Of a stretch of DNA of 64,000 bases, positions 53,660 through 63,820 are shown in pieces (the first letter of the stretch is position 1; every line of letters starts with the position of its first letter). The notes beneath the pieces were generated by a model. The model was not told the DNA's origin. It made no database searches and saw nothing but the letters and a program-made list of their open reading frames with translations. Source of the DNA: Gammaproteobacteria bacterium (GTDB taxonomy: Bacteria; Pseudomonadota; Gammaproteobacteria; SZUA-152); contig JAADGF010000009.1 in assembly GCA_013152545.1 (NCBI GenBank), positions 62,001-126,000 on the forward strand. Reading direction: 5' to 3'. The translations under genes were made by a program, and so were the position numbers.

Positions 53660-54195
53660 GCATACCTCCCATTTTGCTGCATCGTTAAATTCTTCACGTT
53701 AGTTCTTCAATCATTAGTATCAATGCTTTACTATGAGTAATGTAGTCAACTGAAAGTTAAGCCTCATACATCATTAATTACAACACTAATTACGTTATTA
53801 ATTACAACTTGAAACTGTTATCAAAACTTGCTGATAGTAGACATACTCAGTCACGGTTGGTTCAATAAATGCTAGCATTTACCCCATACTAATCAACAAG
53901 TTGATGGCAATAACAATATCGGCATGGTATATGAACTATCTTTCATTATGCCAGTCAAATGTCACGATTCCGTCACATGCGAACAAATTGAAGCGGTTTA
54001 TAAAATATCCCGTGTCATTCTATTGCTAGACATTTTAACGCCGCCATGGAATCAATAGGGCGTGCAGTCAGACCTAAATCTCAATCGTTATGGATATATG
54101 AGGCACAAGTTATACAAAGTAACGAACACCCTGAGTCTATTGTCGGCAACTGTTAATCAATTTTTACTTAATATTTAATTTACAAGGCCCCAACC
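53660..54195. other. Intergenic region, 536 bases, divergent promoters
   Basis: Between msrP (minus) and the TlpA-like gene (plus). Holds the right half of a MITE-like element (54013-54097). No other gene or clear site. Confidence 0.5.
54013..54097 (+). repeat. MITE-like element, right half
   Basis: CTATTGCTAGACATTTTAAC, GCCGCCATGGAATCAATAGG, GCGTGCAGTC and CCTAAATCTCAATCGTTATG follow in the order of the reference copy. The left half is not recognisable. Confidence 0.55.
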
Positions 54196-54723
54196 ATGAA
54201 ATTTAATCACATCACTTATTTCGGTTCCATCTTCAGTCGTATTCTCTTGGCAATCAGTTTGCCCCTGGTCATTGTCACAACCACCACTATGGCGCTCGCA
54301 GATCAGACCGCCCCTGTACTCAGTGTCAAGGGACTTGATAATGCGGATATTAATATTGGTGATTTCAAAGGAAAAGTTTTATATGTGGATTTCTGGGCTA
54401 CATGGTGTCCTCCCTGCCGAAAATCATTTCCCTGGATGGAGGAAATGCATCAACGTTACAATGATCTGGGGTTCGAAATCCTTGCCATCAGCCTTGATAA
54501 CAAACGCAGTGTCATTGATAAATTCTTAAAAAGCGTGCCTACAAACTTCATTATCGCCCACGATGCCAAAGGAGGATCAGCCCAAGCATTTAACGTAAAA
54601 GGCATGCCTAGCTCCTATCTCATCGACCGAAAGGGTAATATACGCCTATCTCACATGGGTTTTAATAGTAAGGATAAAATCAAACTCGAAGCGGAAATTA
54701 AAGCGTTAATTGCCGAAGACTAA
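54196..54723 (+). CDS. TlpA-like periplasmic thioredoxin
   Basis: 175 residues. An N-terminal signal (ILLAISLPLVIVTTTTMALA, cleavage near residue 36) is followed by a thioredoxin fold with the redox pair Cys71-Pro-Pro-Cys74 in DFWATWCPPCRKSFPWMEEMH. The cis-Pro loop KGMPSSYLIDRKG is intact. TlpA/ResA proteins reduce disulfides in the periplasm, often for cytochrome c maturation; that would fit the multihaem cytochrome elsewhere in the window, but the link is inference. A hairpin follows 21 bases after the stop. Confidence 0.92.
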   Translation: MKFNHITYFGSIFSRILLAISLPLVIVTTTTMALADQTAPVLSVKGLDNADINIGDFKGKVLYVDFWATWCPPCRKSFPWMEEMHQRYNDLGFEILAISLDNKRSVIDKFLKSVPTNFIIAHDAKGGSAQAFNVKGMPSSYLIDRKGNIRLSHMGFNSKDKIKLEAEIKALIAED

Positions 54724-55088
54724 TTCTTAAGTTTAAATAAAAAGGTGCCTGATGAGCGCATCAGGCACTGACAGGTTACCCAGCAGACAATGTCAGGCTT
54801 AAATGCCAGGTTAAAACATTTTTAAACACTCTTAACACATTGCAAACACGAGGCGGTGTTCTCAATCATTCTTGCACGCCTGCCTGCCGACGCTTATTTT
54901 TTCAGACAGCCTATACCTGTCGAATTCGGTAACCGATAACCCTAAATTGATGCCTTTAGGATAATTAACGCATCACTCCCATCAAAATTGGAATACTAAT
55001 TGCTGTAATCCGTCCCATAGAATACCATCGTTAACTATTGACGGACTATTATAGCGTTATTTGTCGACAGACACAGAAGGACAACACT
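54724..55088. other. Intergenic region, 365 bases
   Basis: Contains a strong hairpin (54745-54768) just after the TlpA-like gene and the upstream region of gnd. Nothing else is seen. Confidence 0.5.
54745..54768. terminator. Hairpin after the TlpA-like gene
   Basis: GTGCCTGATG and CATCAGGCAC form a perfect ten-base-pair stem around AGCG. On the plus strand an A-rich stretch precedes it and no T-run follows, so as an intrinsic terminator it is better formed on the minus strand (CACCTTTTTATTT). It probably ends the TlpA transcript and may act in both directions. Confidence 0.6.
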
Positions 55089-56510
55089 ATGTCACAAGCG
55101 GATATCGGACTAATTGGCCTAGCGGTGATGGGCCAGAATCTCGTATTAAACATGAATGATCACGGCTATACCGTGTCAATTTTCAATCGCACCACATCAA
55201 AGGTAGACGAATTTCTTGCCGCAGAAGCCAAAAACACTCAAGTTATTGGCACACACTCAATAAAAGAATTTTGCTCCAGTTTAAAACGACCTAGACGAAT
55301 AATGCTCATGGTCAAGGCGGGAGATGCTGTTGATGGCATTATAGAGCTAATCGCCACACATCTTGAGCCAGGCGATATTATCATTGATGGTGGCAACTCC
55401 TTGTATACTGACACCCAACGCCGTACTGAACAGTTAAAAAGTCAGGGGCTGCTCTACCTAGGCATTGGTGTCTCCGGTGGTGAAGAAGGCGCACGTTATG
55501 GACCTTCATTAATGCCAGGGGGTAATGCTGACGCTTGGCCAAGTGTGCGCGGTATTTTCCAATCAATCGCCGCTAAAGTGGACAATAATCCCTGTTGTGA
55601 ATGGATCGGTACTGGTGGTGCTGGCCATTATGTCAAGATGGTCCACAATGGTATCGAATATGGTGATATGCAACTAATTTGTGAAGCATATCAACTTTTA
55701 CGTGAAGGTCTGGGACTCTCCATCAGTGAAATCAAAGCCGTATTCAGCGAATGGCAACAAGGCGAATTGGATTCCTATCTAATAGAAATCACCCGCGACA
55801 TACTTGGTGTCAATGACCACGATGGACAACCCCTGATCGATAAAATCCTGGATACAGCCGGTCAAAAAGGCACAGGAAAATGGACGGGCATTAATGCCCT
55901 GGAGACAGGCATACCACTGACGCTCATCGGCGAAGCGGTTTTTGCCCGCTATTTATCCGCGTTAAAGGAACAACGCGTCAACGCATCCCACGTACTGAGT
56001 GGCCCCATCGCACCGCCGATCACCGACAAAGCAAATTATATCCAACATATTCATGATGCCCTCTATGCCTCAAAAATCATATCTTACGCTCAAGGCTTTA
56101 TGTTGATGCAACAAGCATCACAACAATATGGCTGGGGCTTGAATTACGGCAATATTGCATTAGTCTGGCGAGGTGGTTGTATTATACGTAGTCGTTTTCT
56201 TAACAATATAAAAACTGCTTTTGAATCCCAGCCCAATTTGGAAAGCGTATTACTTGATCGCTTTTTTAAAGACGCTATTGATAAAGCACAGCCTGGTTGG
56301 CGCAACACCCTTCAATTTGCCATAGGAGCAGGTATTCCCACGCCCGCATTTTCCTCGGCGCTGGCATTTTATGATGGCTATCGTTCAGAAAGAGTCCCCG
56401 CCAATCTACTACAGGCACAACGTGATTATTTTGGCGCGCATACCTATGAACGAATCGACAAACCCCGTGGAGAGTTTTTCCATACAGACTGGATATCAAA
56501 ATCTGCCTAA
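55089..56510 (+). CDS. gnd: 6-phosphogluconate dehydrogenase, decarboxylating
   Basis: Oxidises 6-phosphogluconate to ribulose 5-phosphate and CO2 with NADP. 473 residues from the ATG at 55089, chosen because AAGGA lies just upstream and the protein then begins directly with the Rossmann motif DIGLIGLAVMGQNLVLNMNDHG. The catalytic lysine is in GTGGAGHYVKMVHNGIEYGDMQL; the substrate loop GTGKWT is present. The length matches the long dimeric form. zwf follows 72 bases later. Confidence 0.97.
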   Translation: MSQADIGLIGLAVMGQNLVLNMNDHGYTVSIFNRTTSKVDEFLAAEAKNTQVIGTHSIKEFCSSLKRPRRIMLMVKAGDAVDGIIELIATHLEPGDIIIDGGNSLYTDTQRRTEQLKSQGLLYLGIGVSGGEEGARYGPSLMPGGNADAWPSVRGIFQSIAAKVDNNPCCEWIGTGGAGHYVKMVHNGIEYGDMQLICEAYQLLREGLGLSISEIKAVFSEWQQGELDSYLIEITRDILGVNDHDGQPLIDKILDTAGQKGTGKWTGINALETGIPLTLIGEAVFARYLSALKEQRVNASHVLSGPIAPPITDKANYIQHIHDALYASKIISYAQGFMLMQQASQQYGWGLNYGNIALVWRGGCIIRSRFLNNIKTAFESQPNLESVLLDRFFKDAIDKAQPGWRNTLQFAIGAGIPTPAFSSALAFYDGYRSERVPANLLQAQRDYFGAHTYERIDKPRGEFFHTDWISKSA

Positions 56511-56582
56511 CCCCAAGCCTCATCACTTTGCACTAACAACACTTGAGCAACGACGCTACATAAAGCGTGTTGGAGAAAAAAC

Positions 56583-58082
56583 ATGACGAACACCATTGAG
56601 CCCTGTACGTTTGTAATCTTTGGCGCCACCGGTCATTTATCACGAAACAAGCTTATGCCAGCGCTGTATCACCTTGAAGCGGCTAACCGCATACCTGGTG
56701 GCTCAATGATTTTGTCATTAGGTCGCAGTGACTGGCATGATGAAAATTGGAAAGAGGAAATAAAACAAACCATCAGTACAAAAATTCGAGGTGGGCTAGA
56801 CGAGAAAGTGTTTGCCCGATTTTCTGCCCGATTACGTTATTTTCGCGGCAACCTGGACGATGATACCATCTATAATGATATTAAAGGTACACTCGAAAGT
56901 GACGCTGAATTCCCCGGCAATGCTGCATTTTATATGGCATTGCGGCCATCAGAATTTGGCGTAGTCATTCAAAAATTAGGCGAATCCGGGTTAGTTGATG
57001 AAGGACATGGCTGGCGCCGTGTTGTTATCGAAAAACCATTTGGCTCCGATCTCGAAAGTGCTCAAGTACTTCAACACAAATTGCATCGATACCTTAAAGA
57101 AGAACAAGTTTACCGAATTGATCACTACCTGGGAAAAGGCACAGTTCAAAACATACTGGTTTTTCGTTTTGCTAATGTCATGATGGAACCCTTGTGGAAT
57201 CGAAATTATATTGATCACGTACAAATTACGCATTCAGAAGTAGCTGGCATTGAAAATCGCGCACATTATTATGATGGTGCCGGAGCACTACGTGACATGA
57301 TCCAAAGCCATTTGATGCAATTATTAACCCTTGTCGCCATGGAACCGCCTGCCACCATGGATGCCGAAGCCCTACGTGATGAAAAAGTTAAGGTACTAAA
57401 ATCCATTCGCCCCATTTCGCAAAGCGCCGTACGCGCACAGTCATTTCGCGCACAATACTCCAGCGGAATGATCAATGGAAAAAAAGTCAAAAGCTATTTA
57501 GAAGAGGAAGATGTACCCTCCAACAGCACAACTGAAACTTACTCCGCGCATAAATTCTATATCGATAACTGGCGCTGGCGGGACATTCCCTTTTTTCTAC
57601 GCACAGGAAAACGCATGGCAGAATCAAAATCGGCCATCAGCATTCGTTTTAAACACCCCCCTCAACATTTATTCCGACATACCGTTGTCGATCAGCTAAA
57701 ACCAAATTGGATACTGTTAGGTATTCAGCCTCAGGAATGTGTTCGAATTGAAATGCAAGTTAAGGAGCCTGGCCTGACCATGACGCCTCGCTCTATCAGT
57801 CTTGATGCAAGCTTTGCCAGTAATGAACCCAATCAAAAACTGGATGCCTACGAAAGCCTCCTGCTGGACATTATTGAAGGTGACCAAAGTTTGTTTTTAC
57901 GTTATGACGAAGTTGAATGGGCTTGGCAAGTGGTCGACCCCATACTCCGTGTATGGGCAACGGATAGAGATTACATACATACCTACCCTGCTGGCACATG
58001 GGGCCCACAAGAAACACGGCGCCTGTTTGAGCGCGAAGATCAATTCTGGCGACATTCACTCAACCCCAACGATGAAGACTAA
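56583..58082 (+). CDS. zwf: Glucose-6-phosphate 1-dehydrogenase
   Basis: Oxidises glucose 6-phosphate to 6-phosphogluconolactone with NADP. 499 residues. N-terminal nucleotide motif [22 protein letters not shown], catalytic signature [21 protein letters not shown] with the His-Tyr pair, and the EKPFG motif are present. Lies with gnd in a short plus-strand pair; a 6-phosphogluconolactonase gene (pgl) that often accompanies them is not in the window. Confidence 0.97.
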   Translation: MTNTIEPCTFVIFGATGHLSRNKLMPALYHLEAANRIPGGSMILSLGRSDWHDENWKEEIKQTISTKIRGGLDEKVFARFSARLRYFRGNLDDDTIYNDIKGTLESDAEFPGNAAFYMALRPSEFGVVIQKLGESGLVDEGHGWRRVVIEKPFGSDLESAQVLQHKLHRYLKEEQVYRIDHYLGKGTVQNILVFRFANVMMEPLWNRNYIDHVQITHSEVAGIENRAHYYDGAGALRDMIQSHLMQLLTLVAMEPPATMDAEALRDEKVKVLKSIRPISQSAVRAQSFRAQYSSGMINGKKVKSYLEEEDVPSNSTTETYSAHKFYIDNWRWRDIPFFLRTGKRMAESKSAISIRFKHPPQHLFRHTVVDQLKPNWILLGIQPQECVRIEMQVKEPGLTMTPRSISLDASFASNEPNQKLDAYESLLLDIIEGDQSLFLRYDEVEWAWQVVDPILRVWATDRDYIHTYPAGTWGPQETRRLFEREDQFWRHSLNPNDED

Positions 58083-58179
58083 AATTCAACGACCACCCTG
58101 AGGAGCCCCCTCCATAAAGACCGAAACAGGCCTGTAACAAAATGGGCCAACCCCGCCATTTATACAATACGTTTCATTG

Positions 58180-58215
58180 GGTGTTAAAAACAAAAGCCCC
58201 GTATGTAACGGGGCT
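58180..58215 (-). terminator. Intrinsic terminator for the der transcript
   Basis: AGCCCCGT and ACGGGGCT form a perfect eight-base-pair GC-rich stem with a five-base loop (58195-58215). Read on the minus strand it is followed by TTTTGTTTTTAAC, a good U-run. It lies about 350 bases past the der stop and faces it. An A/T tract on the other side may allow some termination of zwf too. Confidence 0.75.
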
Positions 58216-58436
58216 CAAAAAAGACTAACACATGGAACGTCAAACTATCTATCAACAACAACACTGAGTCTCCCTCAGCAAACCACATTATAATTTGCGG
58301 CCTATTGAAACAAGATACAATTATTATACCAAGCCACATTAAAGCAACAAATACAATGAGTTACAAAACACCAAGAAATAACCCAATCATTAGTGTAAAA
58401 AATACCGACAAAATTGATCGATTTTTTCACAACGCC

Positions 58437-58470
58437 ATAACCTAAATTTCGAACGCCACGGGGGGTATAT
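58437..58470. repeat. Diverged end of MITE-like family
   Basis: ACCTAAATTTCGAACGCCAC followed by GGGGGGTATAT matches the family end with several changes. Confidence 0.4.
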
Positions 58471-58563
58471 TTCGAGCTTTTATGACTGAAGAACAGGCGA
58501 AGCCGGGATGCAAAACAGGGAAGTAATGTCGTGCCCCCCCCCTAAGCTCTATGCTTAAAAATA

Positions 58564-59961
58564 TCATTTTTTACCGGATTTTCTGGTGTGCTGTCTTAAA
58601 CGCTGTTTTTTGGAAATTTGACTTTTGGTTAATAGATTACGTTTACCTTTATAAGGGTTTTCACCCGTTTTAAAATCCACCCGTACTGGCGTACCTTCGA
58701 GTTGCAGCGCTTGTATAAAACAATTCATTAAATAACGTCGATAGTTTTGCGGCACTTTTTCTGTCTGATTGCCATGAATCACAATCACGGGTGGGTTTTT
58801 TCCACCTTGATGAGCATATCGTAGTTTGATCCGGCGTCCCCTTACCAACGGGGGTTGGTGTGCATCAACGGCGCTCTCCAAAACCCGGGTTAACCTGGAT
58901 GTCGCCGCATCAACTATCGCCGATCGATAGGCTCTCCCGATAGGCGCATATAATTCACCGACACCCGTGCCATGCAAGGCAGATATAAAAAATATTTTCG
59001 CATATTCACAAAACTGTAATTTACGTTGCAACTCACTTTTAATACGCTGCCGCTCATCCTCCTGCAATCCGTCCCATTTATTCACTGCAATCAATAACGC
59101 CCGGCCTGATTCAATAATAAAACCCAGCAAATGAGAGTCCTGGTCGGTAATGCCCTGATGCGCATCAATAACCAGCATCACAACGTTAGCATGCTGAATT
59201 GCTTGCAATGACTTTATAACGCTGAATTTTTCTAATTTATCATTGACTTTACCACGGCGCCTAACGCCAGCAGTATCGATTAACACGTAATCCTGATCCT
59301 GTCGTTTGAAAGGAATATAAATACTGTCACGCGTGGTGCCTGGTTGGTCGTAGGCAAGTACCCGTTGTTCACCCAGGATACGGTTCACCAATGTGGATTT
59401 ACCAACATTTGGCTTTCCAACAATAGCAACTTTTATTCCGGCAGGCTGGTCTGCGCTGCTAGCGTCCGGCTGCGGTATATCGTACAGCACTTGCTTTAGT
59501 AAACCACTCACACCTCGATGATGTGAAGCACTGATGGCAACGGGTTCACCCAAACCTAGTGCATAAAAATCGGCTTGCACAACCTCCGCATTCAAGCCAT
59601 CAATCTTGTTTACAACAAGCGTTATTGGCTTACTGGTACGACGCAGTTGGTCAGAAATATCCTCATCACCAACAACCAAACCATCCCTAGCGTCTGTTAG
59701 AAACAGTACAATATCTGCTTCTTCAATGGCCAACCACGCCTGCTCGGCCATCAAATCGTTAATCGTATAAGATTCGTCACTTAAACCACCGGTATCAACG
59801 ACGATAAACGACGTGCCTTCGAACTTGCCCTCACCGTATTTTCGGTCACGCGTTAATCCCGGTTGATCCGCCACCAGGGCATCACGCGACCGTGTAAGAC
59901 AATTAAATAACGTGGATTTTCCAACATTGGGTCGCCCAACAAGGGCTATCACAGGTTTCAT
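58564..59961 (-). CDS. der: Ribosome-assembly GTPase Der
   Basis: Tandem GTPase needed for 50S maturation. 465 residues. First G domain with GRPNVGKSTLFNCL and NKIDG, second with GKPNVGKSTLVNRIL, DTAGVRRRGK and NKWDG, then a KH-like domain and a Lys/Arg-rich C-terminal tail. Last gene of the ispG-hisS-yfgM-bamB-der series, 279 bases after bamB. Confidence 0.97.
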   Translation of the reverse strand: MKPVIALVGRPNVGKSTLFNCLTRSRDALVADQPGLTRDRKYGEGKFEGTSFIVVDTGGLSDESYTINDLMAEQAWLAIEEADIVLFLTDARDGLVVGDEDISDQLRRTSKPITLVVNKIDGLNAEVVQADFYALGLGEPVAISASHHRGVSGLLKQVLYDIPQPDASSADQPAGIKVAIVGKPNVGKSTLVNRILGEQRVLAYDQPGTTRDSIYIPFKRQDQDYVLIDTAGVRRRGKVNDKLEKFSVIKSLQAIQHANVVMLVIDAHQGITDQDSHLLGFIIESGRALLIAVNKWDGLQEDERQRIKSELQRKLQFCEYAKIFFISALHGTGVGELYAPIGRAYRSAIVDAATSRLTRVLESAVDAHQPPLVRGRRIKLRYAHQGGKNPPVIVIHGNQTEKVPQNYRRYLMNCFIQALQLEGTPVRVDFKTGENPYKGKRNLLTKSQISKKQRLRQHTRKSGKK

Positions 59962-60240
59962 AATATATAGACTATATATCCTAACACATCAGTTAAACCG
60001 ACAACGAACATCGAATGCACTTAATCGACAAGATTGTTTCGAACATTTTGAACTCTCATTTAGGATTGTGTTTGGGATTATGGCGTTAAGAACGACTCAG
60101 GGTACCTTGGATCGATCCAAAAACAAGTAAATACGGTATCTGCATTAAAAAATACACATTTTAATGCAGTTGCCAGTCAAGATGGCCTCTGTTCCAGACT
60201 CCGAGCTTAATTAACAATTCAAACCTGAATGGAAGGGGTT

Positions 60241-61491
60241 TTAATTTGATTTCGCTGGTAGTAGTGACACCTTAAACACTGACAATGCACCTTCATTATC
60301 TCTCACAAACAAGGTATTACTCTCTACTTTAAGTGGAGCGGTGACCGCTAAATCTCGCAGTTCACGATCCTCATCACCCCAATCCACGAACGCAAAATCA
60401 TATACTCGCGACAATAGTTCTCGCCCAATGAGCGCACCATCCTCTTTTGACAACCAGTGAATGTAACCCGCGCCATCCGCCACCACCAGCGCTTCTGACA
60501 TCACACCGGGACCACTGACATCTCGTCCCGTCAGGACATCCTGTCGCCAAAGCGTCGCACCGGTTTTTTTGTCCAGGCACCACACATAACCATCCGCATC
60601 GGTGACATAGAGTTGAGCACCATCAAGAATAACACCGCTATAAGAAGACATATCCCGGGTCCATATTGCCCGACCGCTGTCCGCTGCGACAGCAGCAATA
60701 CGCCCCTGATAACTGGACACATAAATTATGTCGTCTGATAGTTGGAACAAGCCATCAATGTCGACCATGCGCTGCAAATCGGTTCGGCCACTGGGTACCG
60801 CTACCACGGTTTCCCATGTTTTTTTACCAGTTGCCACTTCAGACGCCATTAATTTGCCGTTGGCAAAACCAGCAATCACCTTGTCATCAAAAACGATCGG
60901 GGAACTGTCACCTCGCAGGCTCAGCGCGGGCACTTCGTTGGATTCAACCCAGACGCGTTCACCATTGAGTTTATTTAACGCAAACAACTTGCCATCAACC
61001 GTCTTTATAAAAACATTATTCACACCAACCGTAGGATTCGCGAGAACTTCGCTGGAGACGTTAATTCGCCACTGTATTTCGCCGTTGTCAGCAGAAACCG
61101 CAAGCACCTCAGCATCATTGGTACCAAAGTAAAGTACACCCGCTGCATAACTAGGGCCGCTGGAAATGGCAATATCATATGATTTTTGCCAAAGTAGCTT
61201 ACCAGAAACCTGATCCAACACACTGAGGTTGCCGTCAACATTTGTGGTATAAACTTTTCCATTCGAGACGGTAATCGGCAACTGACTGTATTGGCGTTGC
61301 TTTTTTTCGCCCACTTTCACTACCCAAAGTGATGTTATATCAATCGCAGGAACAATGTCGCTTAACGCTGCATATTCTTTTTTGGCAGTGCCGCCACAAC
61401 CGATCAAACTCACAACGAGAATACCAGCAATCATTCTCGCCAGTATTGTTACAGGCATTCTTAAAAACACGGTTAAAAACATAACTAGCAT
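60241..61491 (-). CDS. bamB: Outer-membrane assembly lipoprotein BamB
   Basis: Eight-bladed PQQ-type beta-propeller lipoprotein of the Bam complex that inserts outer-membrane proteins. 416 residues. The lipobox LIGC puts the lipidated cysteine at Cys32 after a long signal; shorter starts at Met12 or Met20 are possible. Repeats such as VSGKLLWQKSY, DNGEIQWRINV and KTGATLWRQDV mark the blades. Starts two bases after the yfgM stop, so translation is coupled. Confidence 0.95.
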   Translation of the reverse strand: MLVMFLTVFLRMPVTILARMIAGILVVSLIGCGGTAKKEYAALSDIVPAIDITSLWVVKVGEKKQRQYSQLPITVSNGKVYTTNVDGNLSVLDQVSGKLLWQKSYDIAISSGPSYAAGVLYFGTNDAEVLAVSADNGEIQWRINVSSEVLANPTVGVNNVFIKTVDGKLFALNKLNGERVWVESNEVPALSLRGDSSPIVFDDKVIAGFANGKLMASEVATGKKTWETVVAVPSGRTDLQRMVDIDGLFQLSDDIIYVSSYQGRIAAVAADSGRAIWTRDMSSYSGVILDGAQLYVTDADGYVWCLDKKTGATLWRQDVLTGRDVSGPGVMSEALVVADGAGYIHWLSKEDGALIGRELLSRVYDFAFVDWGDEDRELRDLAVTAPLKVESNTLFVRDNEGALSVFKVSLLPAKSN

Positions 61492-61493
61492 CG

Positions 61494-62162
61494 TTAGGAT
61501 TCTCTGGTTGGTACGGTGCTTTCACCTAAATCATCTAACTTGATCTGCAAAAAATCACGTGCACGACCAGACACATTATCAGCGCTTGTGTCCAACACGG
61601 CCAAGGCAATATTGTAGGCGGTACGGGCCTTGATTTTATCACCTTTAGCCACATAAATATCACCTTTTAATTCTTCAACACCTGCTTTTTGCGGATCTTC
61701 TTTTATAGACTCCAGTAAAGTAAGCGCTTCATCGTATTTAGTTTCAGCCAATAACACCCTGGCCATACGCATTTTGGCAATTAATTTGACATCATCTTGG
61801 GTGGCATTATCCATGGCCCACCGTAAATGGGATTTTGCAGCGACCAGATCATCACTGTCGGTTTTAATTTTTGCCATGGTCAAAGACGCCAGACCCGCAT
61901 AGGGCGTATCGGTATACTGCCCCAACAGTAATGCCGCTTTTTCTGCTGCCTGTTCCGGTTTGTCGGTATTGACCGCCTGCATCATTGTTTCAAATTCATA
62001 GGATGCCATTTCTGCATGATGACTTTTTGAATCCAGCCAGTATTTACCACCAATCAGCACAGCACTGCCAATAAGAACACCGCCCAACAAAGACATCCAA
62101 TTTTCTTTCCACCATTTTTTAATTGCGGCGATTTGCTCATCTTCAGTTGTATAAACGTCCAC
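61494..62162 (-). CDS. yfgM: YfgM family TPR membrane protein
   Basis: 222-residue inner-membrane protein with one N-terminal helix (WMSLLGGVLIGSAVLIGGKYWL) and a periplasmic TPR domain (about 50-215). The opening YTTEDEQIAAIKKWWKENW is the family signature. In E. coli YfgM is an ancillary SecYEG subunit that works with the chaperone PpiD. Between hisS (16 bases) and bamB (2 bases) in a tight operon. Confidence 0.93.
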   Translation of the reverse strand: MDVYTTEDEQIAAIKKWWKENWMSLLGGVLIGSAVLIGGKYWLDSKSHHAEMASYEFETMMQAVNTDKPEQAAEKAALLLGQYTDTPYAGLASLTMAKIKTDSDDLVAAKSHLRWAMDNATQDDVKLIAKMRMARVLLAETKYDEALTLLESIKEDPQKAGVEELKGDIYVAKGDKIKARTAYNIALAVLDTSADNVSGRARDFLQIKLDDLGESTVPTRES

Positions 62163-62178
62163 TATTAATCTCCATTAT

Positions 62179-63447
62179 TTAAATTTGAAAATATTTTTTC
62201 AACACAACGACCAATTCGTCCTGGGCAATTGTTTGCTGTGCTTGATCCTGGCGTAGATATTTTAAACTTACCGTCTGGCTGGATGCTTCATCTTCACCAA
62301 TTATCAGCGCTAACTGTGCACCACTTTTATCGGCGCGTTTAAACTGGCTTTTAAAACTGCCGCCGCCGCAATGGCTAATCATGCGTAAATTAGGTAAACC
62401 CGCCCTTAAGGTTTCTGCTAGTACCCGGCCTGCAACAACGGAGGTATCGCCCACCAACACCAAATAAACATGAGGCATATTTTCAAGCACTAAATTGTGT
62501 TTTGCCAATTCGACAAGCCGCTCTATACCCATGGCAAAACCTGCTGCTGCGCTTGGCTTGCCACCTAATTGAACCACTAATCCGTCATAACGCCCACCCG
62601 CGCATACAGTACCCTGCGCACCTAATTGTGTCGTTACCCACTCAAAAACTGTTTTGTTATAATAATCCAAACCACGAACCAAGCGAGGATTGATTTGATA
62701 TTGAATATTAACTGCGTCCAGCAAGGTTTTCAGTCCCTCAAAGTGTTGACTGGCATCTTCATCTAAATGTTCCTGTAATTTTGGCGCATCTTCTATCAGT
62801 GCTTGCATTGCAGGGTTTTTGCTATCCAGAATTCGTAATGGATTGCGATGCAAACGACGTTGGCTGTCTTCATCAAGACTTTTTTGGTGACGACCAAAAT
62901 AATCAACGAGTAATGTTCGGTAGTTTTCCCGGCATTCAGTGCTACCTAAGGAATTGATTTGTAATTCCAAGTCAGTAAGCCCAAGCTGGCGCCAGATTCG
63001 AGCCGTCATTATAATTAATTCAGCATCGATATCAGGCCCATCCATGCCAAAGGCTTCGACACCCACTTGATGAAATTGCCGATACCGGCCTTTCTGTGGA
63101 CGTTCGTACCTAAACATGGGGCCTGTATACCACAATCGTTGCGTTTGATGATGCAACAGGCCGTTTTGAATAGCGGCTCGCACACAACTGGCCGTGCCTT
63201 CCGGGCGTAAAGTTAAGCTATCGCCATTACGATCCTCGAAGGTATACATCTCTTTTTCAACAATATCGGTTACTTCACCAATAGAGCGCGCAAATAATTC
63301 TGTTTTCTCGACAATCGGAAATCGGATTTGCTGGTAGCCATAACTGATAATGGTCTGTACAATCGTATTCTCTAATACTCGCCAGTACGCCGTTTCGTCC
63401 GGCGTAATATCATTCATACCCCGGATTGCCTGAATCAATTTAGACAA
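62179..63447 (-). CDS. hisS: Histidyl-tRNA synthetase
   Basis: Class II synthetase that charges tRNA-His. 422 residues. [15 protein letters not shown], motif 2 [26 protein letters not shown], the histidine-binding motif [15 protein letters not shown] and motif 3 [12 protein letters not shown] are all present, followed by the anticodon-binding domain. Starts the tight hisS-yfgM-bamB group; ispG lies 373 bases upstream, with a repeat in the gap. Confidence 0.97.
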   Translation of the reverse strand: MSKLIQAIRGMNDITPDETAYWRVLENTIVQTIISYGYQQIRFPIVEKTELFARSIGEVTDIVEKEMYTFEDRNGDSLTLRPEGTASCVRAAIQNGLLHHQTQRLWYTGPMFRYERPQKGRYRQFHQVGVEAFGMDGPDIDAELIIMTARIWRQLGLTDLELQINSLGSTECRENYRTLLVDYFGRHQKSLDEDSQRRLHRNPLRILDSKNPAMQALIEDAPKLQEHLDEDASQHFEGLKTLLDAVNIQYQINPRLVRGLDYYNKTVFEWVTTQLGAQGTVCAGGRYDGLVVQLGGKPSAAAGFAMGIERLVELAKHNLVLENMPHVYLVLVGDTSVVAGRVLAETLRAGLPNLRMISHCGGGSFKSQFKRADKSGAQLALIIGEDEASSQTVSLKYLRQDQAQQTIAQDELVVVLKKYFQI

Positions 63448-63820
63448 CGTGTTGTTCCTCGTGCAAACAATTGGGAAAATTTCAATATTATCAGGTTCAT
63501 TTTAATTGCTCGCATTGCGCTTAGGCAACTTAATCTTTTTTAGACTTACTCTTTTTAAAGAATGTGCTTTCGTAGTGGTATTTAGGAAGAGGAACCAGGC
63601 ATGCCTGTTTAACGCGGTCATGGTAACGTGGTCGTCGCCATATGCTCATGTGAGCATCAGTAACGTGACCATGCTATAAACAGAGCGTATTATCATACCT
63701 AAATCTCAAACGCTATGGGTATACTATGCTTATCTTCGCAGCGTCTTGAAGGCCATAAAATATCCTGCGAAAATTTTGTTAAAATAATTGTGCTCACCGA
63801 CTTACTGGGTTATTTTTAAT
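63448..63820. other. Intergenic region, 373 bases
   Basis: Between ispG and hisS. Contains a rearranged MITE-like copy whose right end is well kept (63667-63724). No gene. Confidence 0.5.
63667..63724 (+). repeat. MITE-like element, right end
   Basis: AAACAGAGCGTATTATCATA followed by CCTAAATCTCAAACGCTATG and GGTATAC. The left part seems to carry an insertion or rearrangement: GTTTAACGCGGTCATGG near 63607 corresponds to the internal block of the family. Confidence 0.5.

Larger units (their letters stand above)
58083..58563. other. Intergenic region, 481 bases, convergent
   Basis: Between the ends of zwf and der. Contains the probable der terminator (58180-58215), a diverged MITE-like end (58437-58470) and a run of nine C (58534-58542). 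Confidence 0.6.
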
